Below are positions 17,296 to 24,851 of a stretch of 64,000 nt of DNA, in pieces. The notes under the pieces were generated by a model. The model ran no database searches. It worked only from the letters and a program-made list of their open reading frames with translations, and was not told where the DNA came from. The stretch lies in assembly GCF_011440375.1 (NCBI RefSeq), contig NZ_JAAOIR010000005.1, forward strand, positions 62,001 through 126,000. The letters are read 5' to 3'. Numbering within the stretch: position 1 is the stretch's first letter; each line of letters starts with the position of its first letter. A program made the translations under genes and the position numbers. The stretch comes from Halorubellus sp. JP-L1. GTDB lineage: Archaea > Halobacteriota > Halobacteria > Halobacteriales > Natrialbaceae.

Positions 17296-17439
17296 CCAGT
17301 CACCTTTTCGCCCACGTTTTGCGACCCGTGAGCGATAGCGAACGGGTCGACAAAAGGTGGTCGCACGTCACGCGAACCGAAGAGGACGACGCCGACGTCC
17401 CCGACGACGCCTGACCAGTCACCGTTTCGCCCGCGTTCT
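17246..17439. repeat. Duplicated 3' end of sufU (two 75-bp copies, 119 bp apart)
   Basis: Bases 17246-17320, covering the last codons of sufU, the TGA and 25 bp downstream, recur at 17365-17439 with few differences (GAAGAAGAC/GAAGAGGAC; TTTTCGCCCACG/GTTTCGCCCGCG). The second copy includes the stop in the same context but has no start codon, so it is a non-coding duplicate. The 44 bp between the copies contain an inverted match (CACCTTTTCGCC...ACAAAAGGTGG) that could fold as a hairpin. Confidence 0.92.
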
Positions 17440-17472
17440 CCGGCAGCGATCCACGAGCGGAGAGCCGCGACG

Positions 17473-18426
17473 CTAGGCGAGTCCGTCGACGAACTCTCGG
17501 ATAGCGGCAGTGACGAATCTGGGGTCGTCGACGATGGAGCCGTGGCCGCCACCGGGAACGACGCGGACGTCGACGTCGGCGTTCAGGAGGGTGGCGGCGA
17601 GGCGCGTGGACATCTCCCTGAGGACGCCTGGTATCGCGTCGCCGTAGAGCACGAGCGTGGGCGCGGTGATGGCGGCCGGATCGAGGTCGCTGCGCGGGAA
17701 GGCGGCGCAGGCGTCGGCCGCCTTGACGAGTTCGCGGTGCGCGATGGGCGGGTCGGCGGCCATGAGGTCGAGGATGGCGTCGCCGTTCCCCGCGGAACCG
17801 GGCGCGAGCGTCTCGTAGACGCGCATCTGGAAGCGGTTCAGGGTCTCGTAGGCGACGACGCGGTCCAGCCGGGCGAGTACCTGGACGAATCCCATGACGA
17901 GGCGGCCGCGGACGCCGAGCGGCGTCGTGCTGAACGTGTCGACGAGCGCGACGCCGGCGACGTCGTCGGGGTAGGTGGCGGCGTACTGCTGGACGACGGC
18001 GCCGCCCATCGACGATCCGACGATGACGGGGCGGTCGACGTCGAGCGCGTCGAGGAGCGCGCGCAGGTCGCTCGCGTACAGGTGCATGTCGTACGACGTC
18101 ACGTCGGACCCGCCCGTGTGGCCGTGGCCGCGCGTGTCGTACGCGACGACGTCGTAGTCGTCGCCGAGGGCCGCCAGCTGGGGCGCCCAGACCGTGCCGC
18201 TCATCCCCAGCGGGTGAACGAACACGACCGGTGGCCCGCTCCCACGCCGGTAGTAAGCGGTGTCGACGTCGTTCGTCCGGACGGTCCCGCGCTCGAGGTC
18301 GTCGAGCGCGTCGAACGTCGCGAGGAAGTCGACTGATTCGGTGGCTGGCGACCCGTCGGTCGTCGCGCCGGACACGACCGCGTCGTCGGTCGACCGGTCG
18401 GGGTCCGCGGAGTGCAACTCGTCCAT
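17473..18426 (-). CDS. Alpha/beta hydrolase
   Basis: This 317-residue protein has the alpha/beta-hydrolase core: oxyanion region VVFVHPLGMSGTVW (about 68-81), GHGHTGGSD, nucleophile elbow VGSSMGGAVVQQYA (Ser near 139), an Asp in LVLYGDAIPGV and the catalytic His in VPGGGHGSIVDDP. The closest resemblance is to general esterase or lactonase enzymes (3-oxoadipate enol-lactonase-like). The substrate is unknown. ATG 18426 is chosen over the frame at 18441 because an acidic N-terminal leader follows directly. It is convergent with sufU. Confidence 0.87.
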   Translation of the reverse strand: MDELHSADPDRSTDDAVVSGATTDGSPATESVDFLATFDALDDLERGTVRTNDVDTAYYRRGSGPPVVFVHPLGMSGTVWAPQLAALGDDYDVVAYDTRGHGHTGGSDVTSYDMHLYASDLRALLDALDVDRPVIVGSSMGGAVVQQYAATYPDDVAGVALVDTFSTTPLGVRGRLVMGFVQVLARLDRVVAYETLNRFQMRVYETLAPGSAGNGDAILDLMAADPPIAHRELVKAADACAAFPRSDLDPAAITAPTLVLYGDAIPGVLREMSTRLAATLLNADVDVRVVPGGGHGSIVDDPRFVTAAIREFVDGLA

Positions 18427-18632
18427 GGGAACGATACGCACGCCCCGGGGATAACGATGTCTCGCGGACGGCGGCCCACGTCTCCGACGGGCGACGGCTG
18501 CGCTTCGTCGACCCTGACCGCGACGGCGACCGTACTTCGTCGACCCCGACCGCTACGCGTGGACGCGAGGACGCTTCAAAAACGAGGACTTCGACCGGTT
18601 CGAACGACGCCGCAGCGTGGCGACGGCCGCGA

Positions 18633-19664
18633 TTATTCCGGCTCGAGACCCTTGTCGGTGACGCGCATCACGGACTCGGCGTCCGCGAGGTTCGGCGCGT
18701 CGACGAGCCGCACGATGCGCTTGTCGTTCTTGGACTTCCGGAGGTACATCCGGAACGTCGACTTGTGGCCGAGGATGTTCCCGCCGATCGGCTGCGTCGG
18801 GTCGCCGAAGAACGAGTCCGGGTTCGACGCGACCTGGTTCGTCACGAGCACCGCGCAGTTGTAGAGGTTCCCGACGCGGTCGAGGTCGTGCAGGTGCTTG
18901 TTCAGCTTCTGCTGGCGTTCCGCGAGCTCGCCACGGCCGACGTACTCCGCGCGGAAGTGCGCGGTCAGCGAGTCGACGTTCAGGAGGCGCACCGGCCAGT
19001 CGGTGTCCTCGTGCTCCTTCGCGAGCTCCTGGGCCTTCTCCGCGAGCAGCATCTGGTGGTTCGAGTTGAACGCCTTCGCGACGTGGATCTTCTCGAGGAC
19101 GTCCTCCATGAGTTCGTCCATCGCGTCCTCGTCGTCGGGCGTCCCCTCGATGCCGCGGTCGTCCATCGTCGCCTGGATGAGTTCGTCGTCGAGTCCGCGC
19201 ACCATGTCGTCGATGCGCTCCGGGCGGAACGTGTCCTCGCTGTCGATGAAGATGACGCTCCCGCGGAGGCCGCCGTGCTCCTTGGGGAGCTGGACGTTCA
19301 CGGAGAGCTGGTGCGTGACCTGGGACTTCCCGGCCCCGAACTCGCCGTACACTTCGGTGATCGACTGGGTCTCGACGCCGCCGCCGAGCATGTCGTCCAC
19401 CTCGTCGATCTGCCAGGAGAGCTTCCCGATCTCGTTCCGTCGCTCCAGTACCTGCGCGCCGCTCTCGAATCCGCCGATGTCCGCCTGCTCGCGCGCCGCC
19501 TGCACGATGTCCGACGCGGTGGACTCGCCGACGTCCGCCTGGTTCGAGAGTTCGCCGCTCGCGGCGACGGCGACGCCCTGGAAGGACGTGTAGCCTGCGT
19601 CGCGGAGCTTGTCTGCCGTTGCCGGACCCACACCCGGGAGTTCTTCGAGGTCTGCGTCTACCAT
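18633..19664 (-). CDS. radA: DNA repair and recombination protein RadA
   Basis: RadA (343 residues) is the archaeal Rad51/RecA orthologue that forms filaments on single-stranded DNA. It has the N-terminal helix-hairpin-helix domain ([22 protein letters not shown]), the polymerisation region [11 protein letters not shown], Walker A GEFGAGKS (107-114), the Walker B-type strand [17 protein letters not shown], and L2 [22 protein letters not shown]. No intein is present, unlike in some haloarchaea. ATG 19664 lies 25 bp from a TATA box, so the message is probably leaderless. Confidence 0.97.
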   Translation of the reverse strand: MVDADLEELPGVGPATADKLRDAGYTSFQGVAVAASGELSNQADVGESTASDIVQAAREQADIGGFESGAQVLERRNEIGKLSWQIDEVDDMLGGGVETQSITEVYGEFGAGKSQVTHQLSVNVQLPKEHGGLRGSVIFIDSEDTFRPERIDDMVRGLDDELIQATMDDRGIEGTPDDEDAMDELMEDVLEKIHVAKAFNSNHQMLLAEKAQELAKEHEDTDWPVRLLNVDSLTAHFRAEYVGRGELAERQQKLNKHLHDLDRVGNLYNCAVLVTNQVASNPDSFFGDPTQPIGGNILGHKSTFRMYLRKSKNDKRIVRLVDAPNLADAESVMRVTDKGLEPE

Positions 19665-19688
19665 ACACGCTACTGGCGCGGGAAGGGG

Positions 19689-19694
19689 TATAAA
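19689..19694 (-). promoter_or_regulatory. TATA box of radA
   Basis: TATAAA on the plus strand reads TTTATA toward radA. Its near edge is 25 bp from the start codon, the spacing expected of a leaderless haloarchaeal transcript. Between this box and the next gene (19923) there are about 230 bp without a supported gene. Confidence 0.7.
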
Positions 19695-19922
19695 CCCTCG
19701 TTAACAGGAGAGTGAAAGTGAAAACGCGGATAGGGAACCCGTTCGTCGAGGGGTCGACGCGAGGATTCAAACGAGAAGAACAGATTCGCCACTGGACAGC
19801 GACGTGCCACAGCGATCAGCGAGGGCGGCGCGATTCGCGCGCGGGCGGCGCCCACGCGGAGTGGAGACCGACGACGGGAGAGAATGGGCCGAAGTGGCGG
19901 GAAGAGTGCCCTCGAAAGCCGC

Positions 19923-20129
19923 CTACTTCTGCGTGATCTTGAGGGACCCCCAGAGAAGGAAAATGACGGGGGCGAGAAAGCCCTCGACGAACCCGGGGAG
20001 GACGAACGACCGGGTGCCGAGAAAGTCGGCGATGGCAGAAGTGAGGAGAGCGAGTCCGGCACCGACGAGAAGGAGCGACAGGCAGTTCTCAGCGAGGGAA
20101 TTGGCTTCGGGGAAGACGTCGAGCGACAT
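19923..20129 (-). CDS. Small two-helix membrane protein downstream of pspAB-like gene
   Basis: This 68-residue protein has two hydrophobic segments (about 16-37 and 44-62: LSLLLVGAGLALLTSAIADF and FVEGFLAPVIFLLWGSL) and a basic end KITQK. It starts 3 bp after the stop of the PspAB-like gene, which strongly suggests coexpression. I do not recognise the family. A membrane partner is plausible because the neighbour belongs to an envelope-stress family. Confidence 0.65.
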   Translation of the reverse strand: MSLDVFPEANSLAENCLSLLLVGAGLALLTSAIADFLGTRSFVLPGFVEGFLAPVIFLLWGSLKITQK

Positions 20130-20132
20130 CGC

Positions 20133-20759
20133 TCACTCCCAAGGGTGGCGACCCTCCCGCTCGGGCCAGTAGGGGTACCAGTACTCCTTGTCGGGTTCGA
20201 TGCCGAGTTCCGTCCCGAACTGACTCTCGAGCTTGAACTCGACGCCGCTGTCGCGCTCGCTCGTGCCGTTCGGCACGAACGGGTAGTACGCGCCGCGGCG
20301 GAACGAGTACACCCAGTACGCGTGCTCGGGTTCGGTGCCGTCCCCATCGACGTTCTCGAACGCGAACAGCGCGGCGAGCAGTCGCGACCCGTAGTCGCGC
20401 TCGACGAGCGTGTCCGCGGCGAAGTGCACGCTCGTCACGAGGTCCTCGGGGTCAGTGTCGTCGTGGAGGACGACCCAGTTGTAGCCGTGGCTGTCCTCGT
20501 GGAAGTCCGCCTCGGTGCCGGTCTCCTCGCCGCCGGCGTCGAGGATCGCCTTCACCTCGTCGACGGTGTCGGCGAAGTCCGTGCTGTCGACGTCCGCGAA
20601 ACAGAGCGCGGCGTCGCCCGTGGACTCCCATCCGAGTTCCGCGCCCATCGTGATGTACGCCGTACTCATCCCGAAGAGGTCCTCCGGGTCGGCGCCCCGC
20701 GAGGCGTCCGCCTCGGCGCGCGACCCCAGCACCGCACGTAGCGAATCCAGCAAGCCCAT
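20133..20759 (-). CDS. pspAB: PspA-associated protein PspAB-like
   Basis: This 208-residue acidic protein starts MGLLDSLRAVLGSRAEADASR and contains DPEDLFGMSTAYITMGAELGW, HEDSHGYNWVVLHDD, and RRGAYYPFVPNGTSERDS, which I associate with the PspAB family found near pspA and htpX in archaea and actinobacteria. It is thought to act in phage-shock-type envelope stress; no reaction is known. Start ATG 20759 (MGLLDSLR) is the conserved family start. Its upstream region faces the repeated elements at 20859-21068. Family assignment is from memory of conserved segments. Confidence 0.68.
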   Translation of the reverse strand: MGLLDSLRAVLGSRAEADASRGADPEDLFGMSTAYITMGAELGWESTGDAALCFADVDSTDFADTVDEVKAILDAGGEETGTEADFHEDSHGYNWVVLHDDTDPEDLVTSVHFAADTLVERDYGSRLLAALFAFENVDGDGTEPEHAYWVYSFRRGAYYPFVPNGTSERDSGVEFKLESQFGTELGIEPDKEYWYPYWPEREGRHPWE

Positions 20760-20858
20760 GCTCGAACGTGGCACCCCAGGCATCTTTGCCCTGACGGACG
20801 CCGGCGGTGGCGTCGGTCGGAACGCGATGACCGCGATCGAGCGTCCGATGCTATCGTT

Positions 20859-21068
20859 CTTTAAGTCAGTCTGGTCTCAATGGGTCATAGTGAGGCAGTG
20901 GACGCCGGCCCGCGGCGTCCTTCTCCGCGCAACCATTCGTCTTCGAGCAGCCGCTTCGTCGCCGAGCAACTACTTCGTCGACGGGCGACGACGCGACGGT
21001 CGCGCTCGGGCAGGGTCCCCGGTCGACCTTTAAGTCAGTCTGGTCTCAATGGGTCATAGTGAGGCAGT
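20859..21068. repeat. Two exact 41-bp direct repeats, 169 bp apart, each followed by a GC hairpin
   Basis: Bases 20859-20899 and 21028-21068 are identical. Each begins CTTTAAGTCAG (a TATA-like TTTAAG), contains CTCAATGGGTCATAGTGAGG, and is followed by a GC-rich inverted repeat: GGACGCC (20900-20906) with GGCGTCC (20914-20920) after copy 1, and GCCGCCCGGCGGC at about 21073 after copy 2. They fill the 474-bp divergent gap between the pspAB-like gene and the gene at 21234. Short open frames starting at the shared ATG (20880, 21049) are Arg-rich and unlikely to be proteins. Confidence 0.85.
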
Positions 21069-21233
21069 CGGCGCCGCCCGGCGGCGTCGTTCGTTCTCCG
21101 ATGGACTCGTCCGCCAGCGTCGGGTTCGCTCGTCGCTCCGGACCGAGAGGCGCGTCGAGAGACCCCCCGAGGACGCAGGTGCGTGGTTCCAGAAGCGTTG
21201 ACTTTTCATACTGGAACGCCGTTACCGATACTA

Positions 21234-22088
21234 ATGGCAGCGAGTGCGATAGATGCGATCAGGCAGCCCGAGTACACGGGCGAGAATCGGTGCATGGCGT
21301 GCACGGCGGTCAACGGCGTGCTCGCGGTTGCGTTCGCGGGCGCCGTGGGCGCCGGGGCGGCCGCCGCGAGCGCAGAACCGTTCGTCGCCGCCGGAGCAGC
21401 GGGCGCCGTCCTCGCGCTCTCCACGGCGAGCATCTGGCTCCGGGGCTACCTCGTCCCCGGCACGCCCGAACTCACCAAGCGGTACATGCCCGAGTGGCTG
21501 CTCGCGTGGTTCGGGAAAGCGCCCGCAGACGCGAGCGGCCTCGACGGCGCGAGCGACGCCGTCGACCCGAGCGAGGTCGAGGTCGACCCCGAGCGCGTCC
21601 TCCTCGACGCCGGCGCCGTCGAACCCTGCGAGGACGTCGACGACCTCTGCCTGAGCGACGCGTTCGCCGACGCCTGGCAGACCGAGATGGACGCCATCGA
21701 CGACATCCAGGTCGAGGACGCACTCGCCACGTTCGGGTTCGACGACAGCGACTACGAGCTGAGCCGGCGCGACGACGCCGTCCTCCTGAACCGCGGCCCG
21801 CACCGCATCGGCCAGTGGCCGAGCGAAGCCGCACTCGTCGCCGACGTCGCCGGTGCGCGCGCACTCGCCGACCGCTATCCGGACTGGGCGGACATGCAGC
21901 CCGTCGCCAAGGGTCGCGTCCTCAACGGTCTCCGCGTCTTCCTCGAGACGTGCCCGGACGGCTCCGCCGCCGAGTTCCGCGAGGACACCGTCGAATCCTG
22001 CTGCTCGAGCTACGACGTCGTCACCGTCGAATGCGCGGGCAGCGGCGAACGCCTCTTCGAGCAGCGCGTCGACGACCTCCCCGCCTGA
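21234..22088 (+). CDS. Membrane-anchored protein of unknown function
   Basis: This 284-residue protein starts MAASAIDAIRQPEYTGENRCMACTAVNG, followed by two hydrophobic helices (about 24-48 and 52-72), and then an acidic soluble domain facing the cytoplasm or exterior. The soluble part has several cysteines (CEDVDDLC; ESCCSSYDVVTVEC) that could bind metal or form disulfides. ATG 21234 is preceded by an AT-rich CTTTTCATACT at about 30 bp, a plausible TATA region. I recognise only a general haloarchaeal family pattern, not a function. Confidence 0.75.
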   Translation: MAASAIDAIRQPEYTGENRCMACTAVNGVLAVAFAGAVGAGAAAASAEPFVAAGAAGAVLALSTASIWLRGYLVPGTPELTKRYMPEWLLAWFGKAPADASGLDGASDAVDPSEVEVDPERVLLDAGAVEPCEDVDDLCLSDAFADAWQTEMDAIDDIQVEDALATFGFDDSDYELSRRDDAVLLNRGPHRIGQWPSEAALVADVAGARALADRYPDWADMQPVAKGRVLNGLRVFLETCPDGSAAEFREDTVESCCSSYDVVTVECAGSGERLFEQRVDDLPA

Positions 22089-22133
22089 GACCGAGGACCG
22101 GTTCCGACCCCGAGGACGGACCGTTCCCGGGCT

Positions 22134-22155
22134 TGAAAAGTAGGAGCGCTTTTCA
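22134..22155. promoter_or_regulatory. Perfect 7-bp inverted repeat before the acyl-CoA dehydrogenase gene
   Basis: TGAAAAG (22134-22140) and CTTTTCA (22149-22155) form a perfect inverted repeat with an 8-bp spacer, ending 22 bp before the start codon. The position overlaps where the TATA box should be, so it could be an operator that blocks transcription. No regulator gene is next to it. Confidence 0.5.
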
Positions 22156-22177
22156 CGAGGTAGACCGCAGTGATCGT

Positions 22178-23341
22178 ATGCTCGATTACGTCGGACTGGA
22201 GGCGGACCTCGGCGAGGAGGAACGCCTCATCCGGAACACGGCACGTGACTTCGTCGAGGACCAAGTGCAGCCCGACATCGCCGACCACTGGGAGGCGGGG
22301 ACGTTCCCGATGGACGTCATCGGCGAGATGGGCGATCTCGGCTTCTACGCACCGAACCTCGACGGGTACGACCTGCCGAACGTCAGCGAGAAAGCGTACG
22401 GGCTCCTCATGCAGGAACTCGAGGCCTGTGACTCCGGCATCCGGTCGATGGCGAGCGTCCAGGGCGCACTCGTCATGTACCCGATCTTCGCGTTCGGGAG
22501 CGAGGCCCAGAAGGACGCGTGGCTCCCGAAGCTCGGTCACGGCGAGGCCGTCGGCTGCTTCGGCCTCACGGAGCCGAACCACGGCTCGAATCCCTCCGCG
22601 ATGGAGACCCACGCCGAAGCCGACGGCGACGGGTACGTCCTGAACGGCTCGAAGACGTGGATCACGAACTCCCCGATCGCGGACGTCGCGGTCGTCTGGG
22701 CGAAGGACCGCACCGACGACGACACCCCCGTGCGTGGGTTCCTCGTGGAGACCGACAAGGCGGGTGTGACGACGAACAAGATCGAGGACAAGCTCTCGCT
22801 CCGCGCGTCGGTCACGGGCGAGATCGCGCTCGACGACGTGCACGTGGACGCGGACGACGTCCTCCCCGGCGTCCGCGGCATGAAGGGCCCGCTGGCGTGC
22901 CTCACGCAGGCTCGCTACGGGATCGCGTGGGGCGCGGTCGGCGCGGCGATGGACTGCTTCCAGACCGCCCTGGAGTACTCGACGGACCGCGAGCAGTTCG
23001 GACAGCCCATCGGCGGGTTCCAGCTCCAGCAGCGCAAGCTCGCAGAGATGGCGACCCAGATCACGACCGCGCAGTTGCTCGCGCACCGCCTCGCGGACCT
23101 CAAGGAACGCGGCGACCTCCGCCCCCAGCACGTGTCGATGGCGAAGCGCAACAACGTCCGGATGGCTCGCGAGACCGCGAAGACGGCCCGCGAGATGCTC
23201 GGCGGGAACGGCATCACGGGCGACTACTCGCCGATGCGGCACATGGCGAACATCGAGACCGTGTACACGTACGAGGGCACGCACGACATCCACACTCTCA
23301 TCCTCGGCGAGGACCTCACCGGAATCGCGGCGTTCGAGTAG
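22178..23341 (+). CDS. Acyl-CoA dehydrogenase, glutaryl-CoA dehydrogenase-like
   Basis: This is a 387-residue flavoenzyme. The family motifs are CFGLTEPNHGSNP (127-139), WITNSPIADV (161-170), RYGIAWGAVGA (246-256), REQFGQPIGGFQLQQRKLA, and MLGGNGITGDY. The catalytic base is Glu366 in TYEGTHDIHTLILG. The sequence RSMASVQ with Arg89 matches the arginine that binds the glutaryl carboxylate in glutaryl-CoA dehydrogenases, and RYGIAWG and YEGTHDIH are also typical of that group. It would oxidise and decarboxylate glutaryl-CoA to crotonyl-CoA in lysine or aromatic degradation. The substrate is inferred; the family is firm. Confidence 0.93.
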   Translation: MLDYVGLEADLGEEERLIRNTARDFVEDQVQPDIADHWEAGTFPMDVIGEMGDLGFYAPNLDGYDLPNVSEKAYGLLMQELEACDSGIRSMASVQGALVMYPIFAFGSEAQKDAWLPKLGHGEAVGCFGLTEPNHGSNPSAMETHAEADGDGYVLNGSKTWITNSPIADVAVVWAKDRTDDDTPVRGFLVETDKAGVTTNKIEDKLSLRASVTGEIALDDVHVDADDVLPGVRGMKGPLACLTQARYGIAWGAVGAAMDCFQTALEYSTDREQFGQPIGGFQLQQRKLAEMATQITTAQLLAHRLADLKERGDLRPQHVSMAKRNNVRMARETAKTAREMLGGNGITGDYSPMRHMANIETVYTYEGTHDIHTLILGEDLTGIAAFE

Positions 23342-23475
23342 CGTCGCAGGCGCTGCGGGAACGTTTGTATCGTCTCGGCTATCGGGTGTGGTCGTTGGCG
23401 TCGGGTGAACCGTGGTTGCTGGCGGTGTCGACCGGAAGCCGGAAGGACGGAAGCGGGAAGGGCGGCAGGGGGGTG

Positions 23476-23664
23476 CTAGTCGAGGTACTGCTTGGCGAGG
23501 AGGCCGGCGAGCGACAGGACGCCGACGGTCATGAGGCCGTAGTAGACGGCGTCGCCGGCGGTCGGGACGAGGAAGTAGGCGGCGCTCCCGAGGAGGGCCG
23601 CGACGACGACGAGCGCGAGGACTGCACCGTCGATGCTGCCGCCGAAGTCGATTGTCGTTGTCAT
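23476..23664 (-). CDS. Small two-helix membrane protein, candidate partner of the halocin-like gene
   Basis: This 62-residue protein begins MTTTIDFGGSIDG and has two hydrophobic helices (about 13-31 and 38-57) separated by a short loop (VPTAGDAVYY). It starts 25 bp after the stop of the Cys-rich precursor gene and reads in the same direction, so it is probably cotranscribed. Small membrane proteins next to bacteriocin precursors often act in immunity or export; here this is inference from position only. The 134 bp between it and the dehydrogenase gene hold nothing else that I can support. Confidence 0.65.
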   Translation of the reverse strand: MTTTIDFGGSIDGAVLALVVVAALLGSAAYFLVPTAGDAVYYGLMTVGVLSLAGLLAKQYLD

Positions 23665-23689
23665 AACTGTAAGTTGAGACGTCAGTTAC

Positions 23690-24574
23690 TTAGTTGCAAT
23701 GGACGCACCCGGTGCAGGCGTACCCGGTGCCGCCGCACATCGCCATGATGCAGAGTGCACAGCCGGGTCCGACGGCGGAGCAGGACGCCATGCAGGCGCC
23801 ACAGCCGCCGGTCGCCATGAGGCACCGCCAGCACCAGTCCGGGCCGCACTTGCCGTTGTGGTTGGCGATGGAGATGCCGTCGTCGTCGCTGTCTGACGTG
23901 GTCGAGTACGAGAAGGCGTCGACGTCGGATTCGGTGTAGATGCTGCCGCCCGAGACCTCGACGGTGCGGACGTCGTCGTTCTCGTCGATGTACTTGAGGA
24001 CGAACGCGTTCGCGGCGGACGACGCGTAGGCCGAGACCGTCTCGGGGTCGAGGTCGAGGTCGTCGAGCATCGTGCGGAGTTCGCGGTCGGTCGCGACGCG
24101 CGTGAGGACGACGTCGTCGTCGAGTCCGGTGAGGATGGCGGAGCGTTCGTTCGGGAGCGATCGGTGCTCGTCGGGGAGCAGGCCGCGTGCCCGGACGTCG
24201 TCGAAGCGGAACGCTGCCTCGGTGGTGCCGGTCTCGTGAACGCCGTACGCGATGCTCCCCACCTGTGTCGGGACGTACGTGACGTGTATCGTGACGTCCT
24301 GGTTGGACTTCGTGGTGCTGGCGGCACGCTTCGAGAGGACCTTCGGGGAGCCGAGTTCGTCCAGGATGGACTGGACTTTCGAGTCGTCGAGTGCGGCCTC
24401 GACGTCTTCGTCGGTCGCTCGCCCGGGCGGGGTGGCAGTGGCGGTGCCAGCGGCGGCGGTGCCAGCGGCGGCGGTGCCAGCGGCGACGGCGCCACCGGCG
24501 ACGCTCATCTGCTGGAGGAACTTTCGTCGAGTACCGGATACGTCTTCGAACGTGGAAGTTCTGTCGTCCGTCAT
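23690..24574 (-). CDS. Tat-exported precursor with a 12-cysteine C-terminal peptide (halocin C8-like)
   Basis: The product has 294 residues in three parts. Residues 13-48 are a twin-arginine signal (TRRKFLQQMSVAGG) with an Ala/Gly/Thr repeat (GTAAAGTAAAGTATA). Residues 55-235 form an acidic middle domain. Residues 240-294 form a Gly/Cys-rich end with cysteines at 243, 248, 251, 258, 261, 265, 272, 275, 280, 287, 290 and 293. This layout matches halocin C8 precursors, where the N-terminal part gives immunity and the Cys-rich end is cut off as the antimicrobial peptide. Start ATG 24574 is preferred; 24604 is an in-frame alternative. A TATA-like TTTTAAT lies at about 24604-24611. No dedicated protease or transporter gene is adjacent. 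Confidence 0.78.
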   Translation of the reverse strand: MTDDRTSTFEDVSGTRRKFLQQMSVAGGAVAAGTAAAGTAAAGTATATPPGRATDEDVEAALDDSKVQSILDELGSPKVLSKRAASTTKSNQDVTIHVTYVPTQVGSIAYGVHETGTTEAAFRFDDVRARGLLPDEHRSLPNERSAILTGLDDDVVLTRVATDRELRTMLDDLDLDPETVSAYASSAANAFVLKYIDENDDVRTVEVSGGSIYTESDVDAFSYSTTSDSDDDGISIANHNGKCGPDWCWRCLMATGGCGACMASCSAVGPGCALCIMAMCGGTGYACTGCVHCN

Positions 24575-24851
24575 GTTGCGTTCGGTGATGTCCACCGGGA
24601 ACAATTAAAACCAGTGAAAGTAATATAATTTTTATATTTTAGAGTTCGTCCGAAGAGTGTCGAGGTATCCGTCCCGAACTGAGCGTCACAGTTTTAGTAG
24701 ATAATCTGCGCGGTGTGTTCGGGCTCGAAACAAAATCAGTGACCCCGACATCGCTCGTCGTTCCAGTCCAGTCACGGCAGCCGGGGGCGAGCGACCGCTG
24801 TCGGTCGCGACGCCCCGAACGCACTTCGGTCCACGGGCACTCGTTGGAGTG

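Noticed and set aside
17365-17414. Second copy of the sufU end as a separate small gene or pseudogene
   Set aside because: It lacks a start codon and covers only the last 17 codons and the flank. It is a tandem duplication, not a truncated paralogue.
20880-21201. Two short frames starting with the same seven codons (MGHSEAV)
   Set aside because: The identical start comes from the 41-bp direct repeat. The downstream parts are unrelated, Arg-rich and unlike haloarchaeal proteins. I treat the repeat as regulatory or RNA-related instead.
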